Below the pieces are notes generated by a model. The model did not search any database and was not told where the DNA came from. It saw nothing but the letters and a program-made list of their open reading frames with translations. A DNA stretch of 64,000 nucleotides from Marinobacter iranensis (GTDB taxonomy: Bacteria > Pseudomonadota > Gammaproteobacteria > Pseudomonadales > Oleiphilaceae). The stretch spans positions 111,181 to 175,180 of the forward strand of contig NZ_JANCMW010000012.1 of NCBI RefSeq assembly GCF_029207565.1, in the 5' to 3' direction. Positions 50,393 through 58,136 of this stretch are shown here, piece by piece (position 1 is the first letter of the stretch; each line of letters starts with the position of its first letter). The translations under genes were made by a program, and so were the position numbers.

Positions 50393-52183
50393 TTATGCCT
50401 GGCCGGTCTGGACCCTCCACTGGGCGGAGTAGGGGCCGTTGTTCTCCAACAGCTCTTCATGGCGGCCGAACTCCAGAATGCGGCCACCCTCCACCACGGC
50501 GATGGTATCCGCATCCACGATCGTAGACAGCCGGTGGGCGATCATGATCACGGTACGATTGTGCCCGATCCGCTTCAGCGAACGCTGGATCGCCGCCTCG
50601 GTTTCGTTGTCCACGGCGCTGGTGGCTTCGTCGAGCACCAGGATGGGCGGGTCCTTCAGCAGTGCGCGGGCCAGGGAAAGGCGCTGGCGCTGGCCGCCGG
50701 AAAGCCTTACCCCGCGCTCGCCCACGGCCGTGGATAGCCCCTCGGGAAGAGCTTCAATAAAGGACAGTGCCTCAGCGGTTTTCGCGGCCTCAATGATCTG
50801 TTCGTCACTGGCACCGGGGGAACCGTAAGCGAGATTGTCACGGATGCTGCCCTCGAACAGATACACGTCCTGGCTGACCAGCCCGATGGCTTCCCGCAGG
50901 GATTTCAGGCTGACGGACTGAATGGGCTGGCCGTCGATAAGGATCTGGCCGCCGGTGGGGTCATAAAAACGCAGCAATAGCTTGATCAGCGTGGACTTGC
51001 CGGAACCGGTGGCGCCAACCAGCGCCAGGGTGTTTCCGGCCGGTACCTGAACAGAAATGTTGTCGATACCGGCGCCGCTGGAAGGATAGTGAAAGCTCAC
51101 ATCCTCGAAGCTAACTTCCCCTTTCACTGGCTGCTCCAGCGTAGCGCTTGAATCATCCCGAACGTGTACCGGTTCGGCCAGCAGGTCGAGAATACGGCGG
51201 GTGCTGGCCATGGCCCGTTCAAACAGGTCGATCACTTCCGCAAGGCCGGTCAGGGGCCACAGCAGGCGCTGGGTGAGGAAGACCAGTACGCCGTAGGCAC
51301 CAACGTTCAGCGTACCTTCCAGGGCCATCATGCCGCCCACCGTAAAGGTGGCCAGGAAGCCGGCCAGGATTGCCATACGGATGACCGGGATAAACGCGGA
51401 ACTGATGCGGATAGCCCTGCGGTTGGCATCCACATACGCCTCGCTGCTGGCTTTCAGGCGCTCCGCTTCGCGCTGCTCGGCGGTGAAACTCTTGATGGTG
51501 GCGATACCACCCAGGTTGTTGGCCAGGCGGCTGGACAGGTCACCCACCTTTTCACGGACATCCGCGTACAGCGGGCCGGCTTTGCGCTGGAAGTAGAAGG
51601 CACCCCAGATAATCAGCGGAATCGGCGAGAACGCCAGCAGCGCAATAAGGGGTGACAGTACAAAGAACACCGCTCCAACGGCTACCACGGTAACCACTAC
51701 CTGAATCATGGCGTTGGCGCCGCCATCCAGGAAACGCTCAAGCTGGTTGACGTCGTCGTTCATGGTGGCAACCAGCTGGCCGGAGCTGCGGGCCTCAAAG
51801 AAACTCATGTCCAGCTTCTGGGCGTGCTCGTAAGCATCCTGCCGCAGGTCGGACTGTAGGCGCTGGGCCAGGTTGCGCCAGAGGATCTGGAAGAGGTACT
51901 CGAATATGGATTCGCCCGCCCAGATGAAAAAAGTAAGGACAGCAAGAATGGTGATCTGCTCCTGGGCGGTATCGAAGCCCAGGCCGGCAACAAAACTTTC
52001 TTCCTTGTTCACCACCACATCAATGGCGATACCGATCAGGATTTCCGGCGCAATGTCGAAAAGCTTGTTGATAATGGAACAGGTGGTGGCTGCAATGATC
52101 TGGCGCCTGTAACCGCGGGCATACCTCAGCAAGCGGCCAAGGGCGGAAAAACTGCTGGTGGTATGAGGGGAAGGGTCAGTCAT
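50393..52183 (-). CDS. ABC exporter (fused membrane and ATPase domains)
   Basis: 596 residues: six-helix transmembrane domain about 25-320, then an ATPase domain with Walker A ALVGATGSGKSTLIKLLL, signature RLSGGQRQRLSLARALL, Walker B ILVLDEATSAVD. A Fur box 54 nt before its start puts it in the iron regulon. Half-transporters of this type in iron clusters often handle siderophores or siderophore precursors. It could instead be a general lipid/drug exporter; the substrate cannot be told. It is 99 nt upstream of the fhuC gene on the same strand. Confidence 0.88.
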   Translation of the reverse strand: MTDPSPHTTSSFSALGRLLRYARGYRRQIIAATTCSIINKLFDIAPEILIGIAIDVVVNKEESFVAGLGFDTAQEQITILAVLTFFIWAGESIFEYLFQILWRNLAQRLQSDLRQDAYEHAQKLDMSFFEARSSGQLVATMNDDVNQLERFLDGGANAMIQVVVTVVAVGAVFFVLSPLIALLAFSPIPLIIWGAFYFQRKAGPLYADVREKVGDLSSRLANNLGGIATIKSFTAEQREAERLKASSEAYVDANRRAIRISSAFIPVIRMAILAGFLATFTVGGMMALEGTLNVGAYGVLVFLTQRLLWPLTGLAEVIDLFERAMASTRRILDLLAEPVHVRDDSSATLEQPVKGEVSFEDVSFHYPSSGAGIDNISVQVPAGNTLALVGATGSGKSTLIKLLLRFYDPTGGQILIDGQPIQSVSLKSLREAIGLVSQDVYLFEGSIRDNLAYGSPGASDEQIIEAAKTAEALSFIEALPEGLSTAVGERGVRLSGGQRQRLSLARALLKDPPILVLDEATSAVDNETEAAIQRSLKRIGHNRTVIMIAHRLSTIVDADTIAVVEGGRILEFGRHEELLENNGPYSAQWRVQTGQA

Positions 52184-52236
52184 GATTCGCTCCGCTTGCG
52201 CCAGAAAGCGGCAAGGGTAGCGGATTTGTTCTCCGG

Positions 52237-52255
52237 TTCAAAGAGAATCATTATC
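52237..52255. promoter_or_regulatory. Fur box before the ABC exporter
   Basis: TTCAAAGAGAATCATTATC matches the Fur consensus at 14 of 19 positions, including a ten-base exact run at the 3' end. It lies 54 nt upstream of the exporter start at 52183. Confidence 0.65.
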
Positions 52256-52261
52256 ACAAAA

Positions 52262-52279
52262 CCCCGCTAAAACGCGGGG
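52262..52279. terminator. Intrinsic terminator for the OB-repeat gene
   Basis: CCCCGC-TAAAAC-GCGGGG stem-loop. On the minus strand it is followed by TTTTG, ending the 52962-52303 transcript just before the Fur box of the next gene. Confidence 0.7.
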
Positions 52280-52302
52280 CTTTGTGATTAAAGCGCGGGC
52301 AG

Positions 52303-52962
52303 TCAGGAGCTATCCTCCCTGTCGTCGTCGAGCGTGACAACGCTTTCCGCCATCAGTTCCTGCTTTTCGAAGGTGTCGTACTCAGTGTTACCGGTGACTG
52401 TTACAAAGTCGCCTTTGTCGATATTTTGATAACCCTCGTCGTCCATCGGGTTATACGACATGAAAGTCGTATCCACCTTCATCTGCTGTGCGGCGGAGTC
52501 AATCGTGAACTCCCGCCCGTCAACGGATTCAACGGTACCCGTTATGGTCAGGTCACCAACATCAACAGGTACGGTTGGTGTGACGTCGAGATCGTTGAAG
52601 TTTTCTTCGTCTTTGGCACTTGCGAAGAAGTATGTGCCGAGGTTTTCAACATAGACACTGCTGGCTTCGATTTTCGTGTTTTCGAAGGTGTCATCATCCA
52701 CTTCGCCGTAGACAGTTACCTTGTCTCCGGAGAGGATCTCGCCATCTTCTTCATACCAGTCCCAATCATCCATTTCTACGGTGACAAGTCCGCCGCCGTA
52801 GTCCAGCTTGAATGTTTCGGCGGCCGTGCTGGTTACGGTGCCACTCAGGGTAATCCACGACCCATCTGATTGAAGGTATGGGGACTCCGTGGCGGCAAGC
52901 ACTGCCGTTGGTGCTGCAACCAACGCTGACGAAATGGCGAGCGAAAGTGCAGTACGTTTCAT
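52303..52962 (-). CDS. Exported protein with two OB-like repeats, acidic
   Basis: 219 residues with a signal peptide (ALSLAISSALVAAPTAVLA) and then two related beta-rich units. Unit 1 runs about 35-105: ITLSGTVTSTAAETFKLDYG ... SGDKVTVYGEVDDDTFENTK. Unit 2 runs about 135-210: LTITGTVESVDGREFTIDSA ... KGDFVTVTGNTEYDTFEKQE. The G-x-V-x(n)-F ... GD-x-V-x-V-x-G-x-x-x-x-D-x-F pattern is that of bacterial OB-fold/DUF5666-type periplasmic proteins. It is strongly acidic (many D/E), consistent with a periplasmic protein of a marine bacterium or with Ca2+ binding. Monocistronic. Confidence 0.75.
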   Translation of the reverse strand: MKRTALSLAISSALVAAPTAVLAATESPYLQSDGSWITLSGTVTSTAAETFKLDYGGGLVTVEMDDWDWYEEDGEILSGDKVTVYGEVDDDTFENTKIEASSVYVENLGTYFFASAKDEENFNDLDVTPTVPVDVGDLTITGTVESVDGREFTIDSAAQQMKVDTTFMSYNPMDDEGYQNIDKGDFVTVTGNTEYDTFEKQELMAESVVTLDDDREDSS

Positions 52963-53121
52963 CGTCAGACCTCCTTACACTTATTGTTGGGTGCCTGATG
53001 AATGTATGGATATGGTAATGAGTGAACTTTTTGCCATACCCATCGCCTCACTACCACTGTGTGCTCGAAGGCTTGAAAATAAAGGGCCATTTAAGTTTGT
53101 TAATGTTCCGGTAATTACCTG

Positions 53122-54084
53122 CTACAGAATTTCCACGCCCTCACACTTGTAGCGGCCGACCAATGTGTCTTCCTGCAGAACCTCACCGTCCAGATTGAAA
53201 GAGAATAGCCACGTCTCGGTGTGGTCTCCAATTTCAACACTCTTCAGGCCCACGCATTCGTTGGGGTAGCCCGGAATGACCTTGAACGAGGATATTCCTC
53301 GTTCCGGCACGCGTTCGCCGATTGTGAGAGTGCGTATATTGCTGAAACCCTCATCCGCAATGATCAGGGTATTGGCCCCGCGTTCCCGCTCGTCGACCGG
53401 CTCGTCGAAGGGTTCCGTTGAAATCTTGCGCGGGAAGAACAGCCACTCCTTGCGATAGGGGTGCCATTCCGCGGCCTCATGAATCACGTAGCCGTCCGGG
53501 CCCACGGCCAGGGTATCCCGGATACGCTGGTAATGCTCCCGCCAATCGACGCTTCTCAGCCCGTAGTGGCGGTCGAGTACCTTGATCCACTCTTCCTGGG
53601 GCTTTTTGCCGTGGCTGCCGACAATCATGTCTTCACCTTTGAGGGTAGCCCACTCGCTTTTGAAGCCCTTGAACTTCTCGTCACCGCTGCCGGTCATCAG
53701 GATGTGTCTGGGAATAAGCTGGTTCTCATTGCGGATTTCGCACACCAGGCCCGTACGGTCGTCGAAGGTGACCAGCCGCTTGCCAAACTGGACCAGTTCG
53801 GAGAATTCCGCACCACGGCCGCCTTCGGCTATCAGGCTGATCAACTGGTGTTCGCCGCCTTCTTCCTCCGGGATCTCTTCCAGGCGATAGCTGACTTTGC
53901 CGGTGTCCGGATGCACGTCACGATAGAGCTTGTCGTAGCGGAGGGTGGACTTCCAGGCGGTCTGGCCGTCCTCCAGTTCTACCTGGGAGGCGTGGTCCTC
54001 GTCGGTGATGATGGCGAGGGTGTATTCACTGGTTCCCGGCGCGTAGCGTTCGAGGCGGGCCAAATCGGCGGGTTTCTGGTTCAT
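53122..54084 (-). CDS. Calcium-activated nucleotidase/apyrase family protein (CANT1-like)
   Basis: 320 residues aligning along nearly its whole length with the five-bladed apyrase family of blood-feeding insects and vertebrate CANT1, by recollection of those sequences. Matching blocks are AEGGRGAEFSELVQF (86-100), LVTFDDRTGLVCEI (104-117), KGFKSEWATLKGEDMIVGSH (139-158), GYVIHEAAEWHPYRKEWLFF (198-217), DERERGANTLIIAD (231-244), GISSFKVIPG (263-272) and the ending KCEGVEIL. The family hydrolyses nucleoside di/triphosphates (GDP, UDP, ADP) with Ca2+. There is no signal peptide, so it appears cytoplasmic, unlike most known members. Confidence 0.85.
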   Translation of the reverse strand: MNQKPADLARLERYAPGTSEYTLAIITDEDHASQVELEDGQTAWKSTLRYDKLYRDVHPDTGKVSYRLEEIPEEEGGEHQLISLIAEGGRGAEFSELVQFGKRLVTFDDRTGLVCEIRNENQLIPRHILMTGSGDEKFKGFKSEWATLKGEDMIVGSHGKKPQEEWIKVLDRHYGLRSVDWREHYQRIRDTLAVGPDGYVIHEAAEWHPYRKEWLFFPRKISTEPFDEPVDERERGANTLIIADEGFSNIRTLTIGERVPERGISSFKVIPGYPNECVGLKSVEIGDHTETWLFSFNLDGEVLQEDTLVGRYKCEGVEIL

Positions 54085-54157
54085 GATGATCCTCCCGGCG
54101 TTGGATGGGCTTTCCCGTACCTTGGATGATGGTTCCGTTGATTGCCAGCCCTGCCAA

Positions 54158-54610
54158 TTAACGTTTCTTATTCTGTTGCAGCCAGCGGTCCAGCTTGTCG
54201 GCGAATTCCTTGCGGTCGGTCTGGCTGAAGGGCGCGGGGCCGCCCGTCACCTGGCCGGCGTTGCGCATTTCCTCCATGAAGTTGCGCATGGCCAGGCGCT
54301 GGCGGATATTTTCTTTGGTGAAGGCCTGGCCACGGGGGTTGAACACATCAGCGCCTTTTTCGATGGCTTCGGCCGCCAGGGGGATGTCCTGGGTGATGAC
54401 CAGGTCGCCTTTTACCATCTGGTCCATAATGTCGTTGTCAGCCACATCAAAGCCCTGGGGCACCTGGCGGCGCTTGATGTAGGGGCTTGGGGGCAGGTTG
54501 ATGGCGTGGTTGGCAATGAAGGTGGTATCTACCTGCCAGCGGGTGGCGGCGCGGCAGATGATTTCCCGGATGGGGACAGGGCAGGCGTCGGCGTCGACCC
54601 AGATTGGCAT
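54158..54610 (-). CDS. YaiI/YqxD family protein (DUF188, PIN-like)
   Basis: 150 residues; begins PIWVDADACPVPIREIICRA, the family signature, with VADNDIMDQMVKGDLVITQD and PRGQAFTKENI later. The family has a PIN/FLAP-like nuclease fold, but its function is not established. Divergent from the histidine phosphatase gene across hairpin repeat copy D. Confidence 0.9.
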   Translation of the reverse strand: MPIWVDADACPVPIREIICRAATRWQVDTTFIANHAINLPPSPYIKRRQVPQGFDVADNDIMDQMVKGDLVITQDIPLAAEAIEKGADVFNPRGQAFTKENIRQRLAMRNFMEEMRNAGQVTGGPAPFSQTDRKEFADKLDRWLQQNKKR

Positions 54611-54720
54611 GGCGGGTTCCTTCTTGGTTCGGTTCTTGATGGAGTTTACCTTTTGTTTTTGTGAGCCTGGAAGAGGTGATCCGCGTATTGTTTTCTGGGT
54701 CTTCAGGTTTGGCGGGCGGC

Positions 54721-54824
54721 GCTATTGGGAGGGGCTTTCCAAAAAACGCTACGAGCACATCCCTGTGCGCTTGATTCCGGCCATCCATGGCCTCCAACAT
54801 TTTTGGAAAGCCCCTCCCAATGGC
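54721..54824 (-). repeat. Covarying hairpin repeat, copy D
   Basis: Arms 54721-54745 and 54800-54824 pair over 25 bp with one wobble around a 54-nt core. On the minus strand the core has GGCCATGGATGGCC and a second small hairpin GCACA-GGGA-TGTGC. Unlike copies A-C it lies between divergent genes (starts at 54610 and 54885), so it is not a simple terminator. Confidence 0.88.
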
Positions 54825-54884
54825 TCGAGCGTACTACGGAGTAATCGCCGCGGAGTGAGTTACGGGAAGAGGATATAAGAGCTT

Positions 54885-55469
54885 ATGAAAAGAAACAGTG
54901 TTTCAACAGTCCTCTTCGCTCTGGTTCTGGGCCTGGTTCCCTTTTTCGCTGGGACTGCGCACGCCAATGAATCAGAAGCTTGGGAGGCCCTCCGGGAAGG
55001 ACGGGCGGTTCTGATGCTACGTCACGCCCTGGCGCCGGGAACGGGAGACCCCGCTAACTTTGACGTGGACGACTGCTCAACACAGCGAAACCTGAACGAC
55101 ACTGGCCGGCAGCAGGCGCGGGCGTGGAAGCCATTTCTGGCGGAGCAGGGTATTGATAAGGCGCGGGTGTTCAGCAGCCAGTGGTGCCGTTGCCTGGATA
55201 CCGCACGGGAAATGGATGTGGGGCCGGTGGAGGAAATGCAGTCGCTGAACTCATTTTTCGGCAACCGCGGCTACGAGGCGATGCAAACATCGCAGACGAT
55301 TGCGATTGTGAATGAGCTGGAACCCGGCCCTCCGGTTATCCTGGTGTCTCACCAGGTGAATATTACGGCACTGGCGGATGTATTCCCCTCGTCGAGCGAG
55401 GGGGTAGTGATGGCACTGCCGTTGTCTGAAAACCCAACCATACTGGCGCGGGTATCGCCGGAAAACTAG
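54885..55469 (+). CDS. Exported histidine phosphatase family protein
   Basis: 194 residues with a signal peptide (VLFALVLGLVPFFAGTAHA) and then a compact phosphoglycerate-mutase-like domain: LMLRHALAPGTGDPANFDVD with the RHx motif, FSSQWCRCLDTA, and the second His in LVSHQVNITAL. It resembles the periplasmic SixA/Ais-like branch (Ais is linked to lipid A modification). The 3' end overlaps the DUF533 gene by 4 nt, tail to tail. Confidence 0.82.
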   Translation: MKRNSVSTVLFALVLGLVPFFAGTAHANESEAWEALREGRAVLMLRHALAPGTGDPANFDVDDCSTQRNLNDTGRQQARAWKPFLAEQGIDKARVFSSQWCRCLDTAREMDVGPVEEMQSLNSFFGNRGYEAMQTSQTIAIVNELEPGPPVILVSHQVNITALADVFPSSSEGVVMALPLSENPTILARVSPEN

Positions 55470-56107
55470 CCGTTCGCGTTCAGTACCTGGTGCTCCAGTT
55501 CGGCAGCCAGGGGTGGCTCCAGTTTCAGGGCACTGGCCAGTTGGTCCAGCCAGGCGCGCTCCATGGGGTTCTGGTCGTCAATCATGGCCACGCTGACCAC
55601 GTAGATTTCCCGGCTGGCCTGGGGTGAATCTGCGTTGCGGGCCAGGGCGTTGGCGTCCAGTGGGGCGTCGAACTGCTGCTGGATCCAGGCATGGAGCTCG
55701 TCGTCCGGGCCCAGGTTTTCGATTTCCTGTGTCAGCATCGCGCGCTCATTGCCATCAACGTGGCCATCGGCGCGGGCCGCCATGATCATGGCCTGGAGTA
55801 TTTCCAGCCCCCGCTGTTCCTGGGCGCTGCCTTGCAGTTGCTCCAACGGTTGGCCTTCCTGGATGTTGTTCCCCGGCGCCGCAGCCTGGGTGGCCGATTG
55901 CGACTGGTAATTCTGGTAGGCCTTCCACGCCAGCACACCAACGCCAGCGAGGGCGCCGTACTTCAGTGCCGTGCCGCCCATTTTGCGCCCACGCTTCGAC
56001 CCCACCATCATCCCCAGGGCACCGCCACCGAGCAGGCTTTTAACATCAATGCCGCCGCTGCCGGAGGCCTGCTTCATCAACTGATTGAGAATGTTCATGG
56101 CGTTCAT
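55466..56107 (-). CDS. DUF533 / TerB-like protein (YebE family)
   Basis: 213 residues: a Gly-rich, hydrophobic N-terminal region (VKSLLGGGALGMMVG; ALKYGALAGVGVLAWKAYQN) likely to be membrane-associated. A C-terminal helical TerB-like domain follows (AMIMAARADGHVDGNERAM; PLDANALARNADSPQASREI). Function unknown; E. coli YebE is an envelope-stress-controlled gene. It follows the sensor kinase gene region on the same strand but is downstream of its end by only 4 nt. Confidence 0.82.
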   Translation of the reverse strand: MNAMNILNQLMKQASGSGGIDVKSLLGGGALGMMVGSKRGRKMGGTALKYGALAGVGVLAWKAYQNYQSQSATQAAAPGNNIQEGQPLEQLQGSAQEQRGLEILQAMIMAARADGHVDGNERAMLTQEIENLGPDDELHAWIQQQFDAPLDANALARNADSPQASREIYVVSVAMIDDQNPMERAWLDQLASALKLEPPLAAELEHQVLNANG

Positions 56108-56111
56108 CTGT

Positions 56112-57419
56112 TCACTCCTGCTCCGCCTGTGCGGATGGGTCGGTGGATTCCTGGTGGAATACGATTTGGATATTAGTGCCTTTGTTACCGCTGTGGCTAA
56201 CGTGAAGCCTCCATTTCAGCCGTTCGCAAATCAGGCGCACGATGAACAGGCCCAGCCCGTCCGCGGGAACCGATTGTTCATCGTTGTTGCCGTCCAGCCG
56301 TGCTCGAACGTGCGACGGCAGCCCTTCGCCGGCGTCTGAAATGCTGAGCCGGTCATCTTCAATGCCGATGTAGACCAGGCCCTGGGTGTGACGCAGGGCA
56401 TTCTGGACCAGGTTGCGCATCAGCATGTGCACGAGTGTCTGGTCGGCCTCAATGGTGGCCGGGTGTCTGGTGACGGCCTGCTTCACCCTTCCGACATATT
56501 GGGGCGCGCTGTTTTCCAGCTCCGTTACTACCCGGCGGGCGCAAACCTCAAGATCAACGACATCCGCTTTGTCATGCCCGGAGGCACGATGAGCGAGCTT
56601 CAGCAGGGCGTCAACATCCGCCTGCATCTTGTCCGTTGCCTGCCGGATCCTGTCCAGTGTCTTGCGATTGGTTGGGTCAGCCGGGCTGCGCTGGTCAATG
56701 ACATCCAACGCACCGGATATGACAGCAATGGGCGTACGTAGTTCATGGCTCGCCAGGCTTACCAGGGCCTTCTCGCGGCGCACGTAGGTGTCCAGTGCCT
56801 TCAGCAGGTCGTTCAACACCCTGGCGATTTCGTTGAGCTCCTCGTCGGCGTAGTGGGCGGGTATACGCTTGAACGAGCTGTCTGGCTGTATCTTCCGTAT
56901 CTGGCTGGAGAGGTTTTGCAGGGGGCGGATAATCCGGGTGGAGCCGAGCCGGGCGATGATCAGACTGATGGCGAGCATGCCGACGACGAAAACAACGAAG
57001 CCTACCTCCTGGAACCAGTCTTCCCGATTCTCCAGTATAGATATGTCCTGGGCCAGATACAGCACGCCCGGCACGCTTTCCGTCGGCGCAATCGAAAGCA
57101 GGTAGGTTTCATCCTCCAGATCGACCTCCGCGGCATAGGGCACAGGCCTGCCACGGAACATATGGGGAAGCTCCACATTTTCTTCCCCTTCCGGAACAAA
57201 GAACGCGGTCAACAGCGCGGAGCTCCACGAGGCCACTTCGTCCCCGGCAATACGCTCTTCAAAGTAGGCACGTTCGTCGGCCAGGCCGATGGTCAGGCTG
57301 GTTTCCTCGATGTCTTCGTAGATCAGCTCGGTGGCCACCATTGTGATGGCGGCATTGATGATGCCGATCAGAAGCATGGTGCGGAACAGTCGGCCTGACA
57401 GCGATCCCTTGCGTGTCAC
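56112..57419 (-). CDS. Sensor histidine kinase (inner membrane)
   Basis: 435 residues: membrane segment about 10-32, periplasmic sensor about 33-150, second membrane segment about 152-174 (VGFVVFVVGMLAISLIIARL), HAMP, HisKA with SLASHELRTPIAVISGAL, and an ATPase domain (N box NLVQNALRHT; G-like region ISDAGEGLPSHVRARL; G2 DGLGLFIVRLICERL). The start overlaps the response-regulator stop by 4 nt. The signal sensed is unknown; the sensor region is acidic. Confidence 0.9.
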   Translation of the reverse strand: MTRKGSLSGRLFRTMLLIGIINAAITMVATELIYEDIEETSLTIGLADERAYFEERIAGDEVASWSSALLTAFFVPEGEENVELPHMFRGRPVPYAAEVDLEDETYLLSIAPTESVPGVLYLAQDISILENREDWFQEVGFVVFVVGMLAISLIIARLGSTRIIRPLQNLSSQIRKIQPDSSFKRIPAHYADEELNEIARVLNDLLKALDTYVRREKALVSLASHELRTPIAVISGALDVIDQRSPADPTNRKTLDRIRQATDKMQADVDALLKLAHRASGHDKADVVDLEVCARRVVTELENSAPQYVGRVKQAVTRHPATIEADQTLVHMLMRNLVQNALRHTQGLVYIGIEDDRLSISDAGEGLPSHVRARLDGNNDEQSVPADGLGLFIVRLICERLKWRLHVSHSGNKGTNIQIVFHQESTDPSAQAEQE

Positions 57420-58120
57420 TGCGCCACTTCTCCGCCGCCTGAGTGCGGAAGCTCAAGCCGGTAGCCCCGGCCGTGAATGGAGCGCACCATGGAGTGGCCA
57501 AACTCCTTCTGCAGTGTCTTGCGCAGGGTGTAAACGTGGGTGCGAAGGGTGTGGGTGTCGCCGTCGTCGATGCCCCAGATCACATTGCTCAGTTCCTCAT
57601 GGGAGACAAACTTCGGGTAGCTGCGGATCAGCAACTCAAGGATGCGGCACGATGCGCCCGACAGTTCAACGGCATGCAGGCCACGATAACTGGCCTGGAG
57701 CGTGTCCGGATTGTAAGAAAGGTCTCCGGCGGTGAGCCCGGCGTTGCCGGCAGTGCCACGGCGGGATAACGCGTCGATCCGCAGTTGCAGCTCCCGCAGG
57801 GCAAAGGGTTTGACCAGGTAATCATCACCGCCCAGTTCAAAGCCCTCTTCCTTATCCGGCAGGTCGCCCTTTGCCGTCATGAAAATGATGGGGGTACTAC
57901 AGTTCAAATCCTGCCGCATGCGTTTGCAGAGCTCGAAGCCGGTCAAACCGGGCAGCATCACATCCAGCACAACCACATCATAGGTTCGGCTGGACAGCAG
58001 GTGCAGGGCGGTCAGCCCGTCTGCCGCAAAGTCGAGGGCGTAGTGGGTTTCACCCAGAAACTCGAACAGGTTCTCCGCCAGGGCGGTCTGGTCTTCAACA
58101 ATCAGTAATCGGGTTTGCAC
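57416..58120 (-). CDS. OmpR/PhoB-family response regulator
   Basis: 234 residues. Receiver domain (LLIVEDQTALAENLFEFLGE; VVVLDVMLPGLTGFELC with the phospho-Asp; FMTAKGD; DYLVKPF with the Lys) and a winged-helix DNA-binding domain (EELSNVIWGIDDGDTHTLRT, VRSIHGRGYRLELP). Partner of the overlapping kinase gene. The downstream DUF533 gene and the upstream CAP10 gene on the same strand may be targets. Confidence 0.92.
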   Translation of the reverse strand: MQTRLLIVEDQTALAENLFEFLGETHYALDFAADGLTALHLLSSRTYDVVVLDVMLPGLTGFELCKRMRQDLNCSTPIIFMTAKGDLPDKEEGFELGGDDYLVKPFALRELQLRIDALSRRGTAGNAGLTAGDLSYNPDTLQASYRGLHAVELSGASCRILELLIRSYPKFVSHEELSNVIWGIDDGDTHTLRTHVYTLRKTLQKEFGHSMVRSIHGRGYRLELPHSGGGEVAQ

Positions 58121-58136
58121 GTATCCGTTTACCTTT

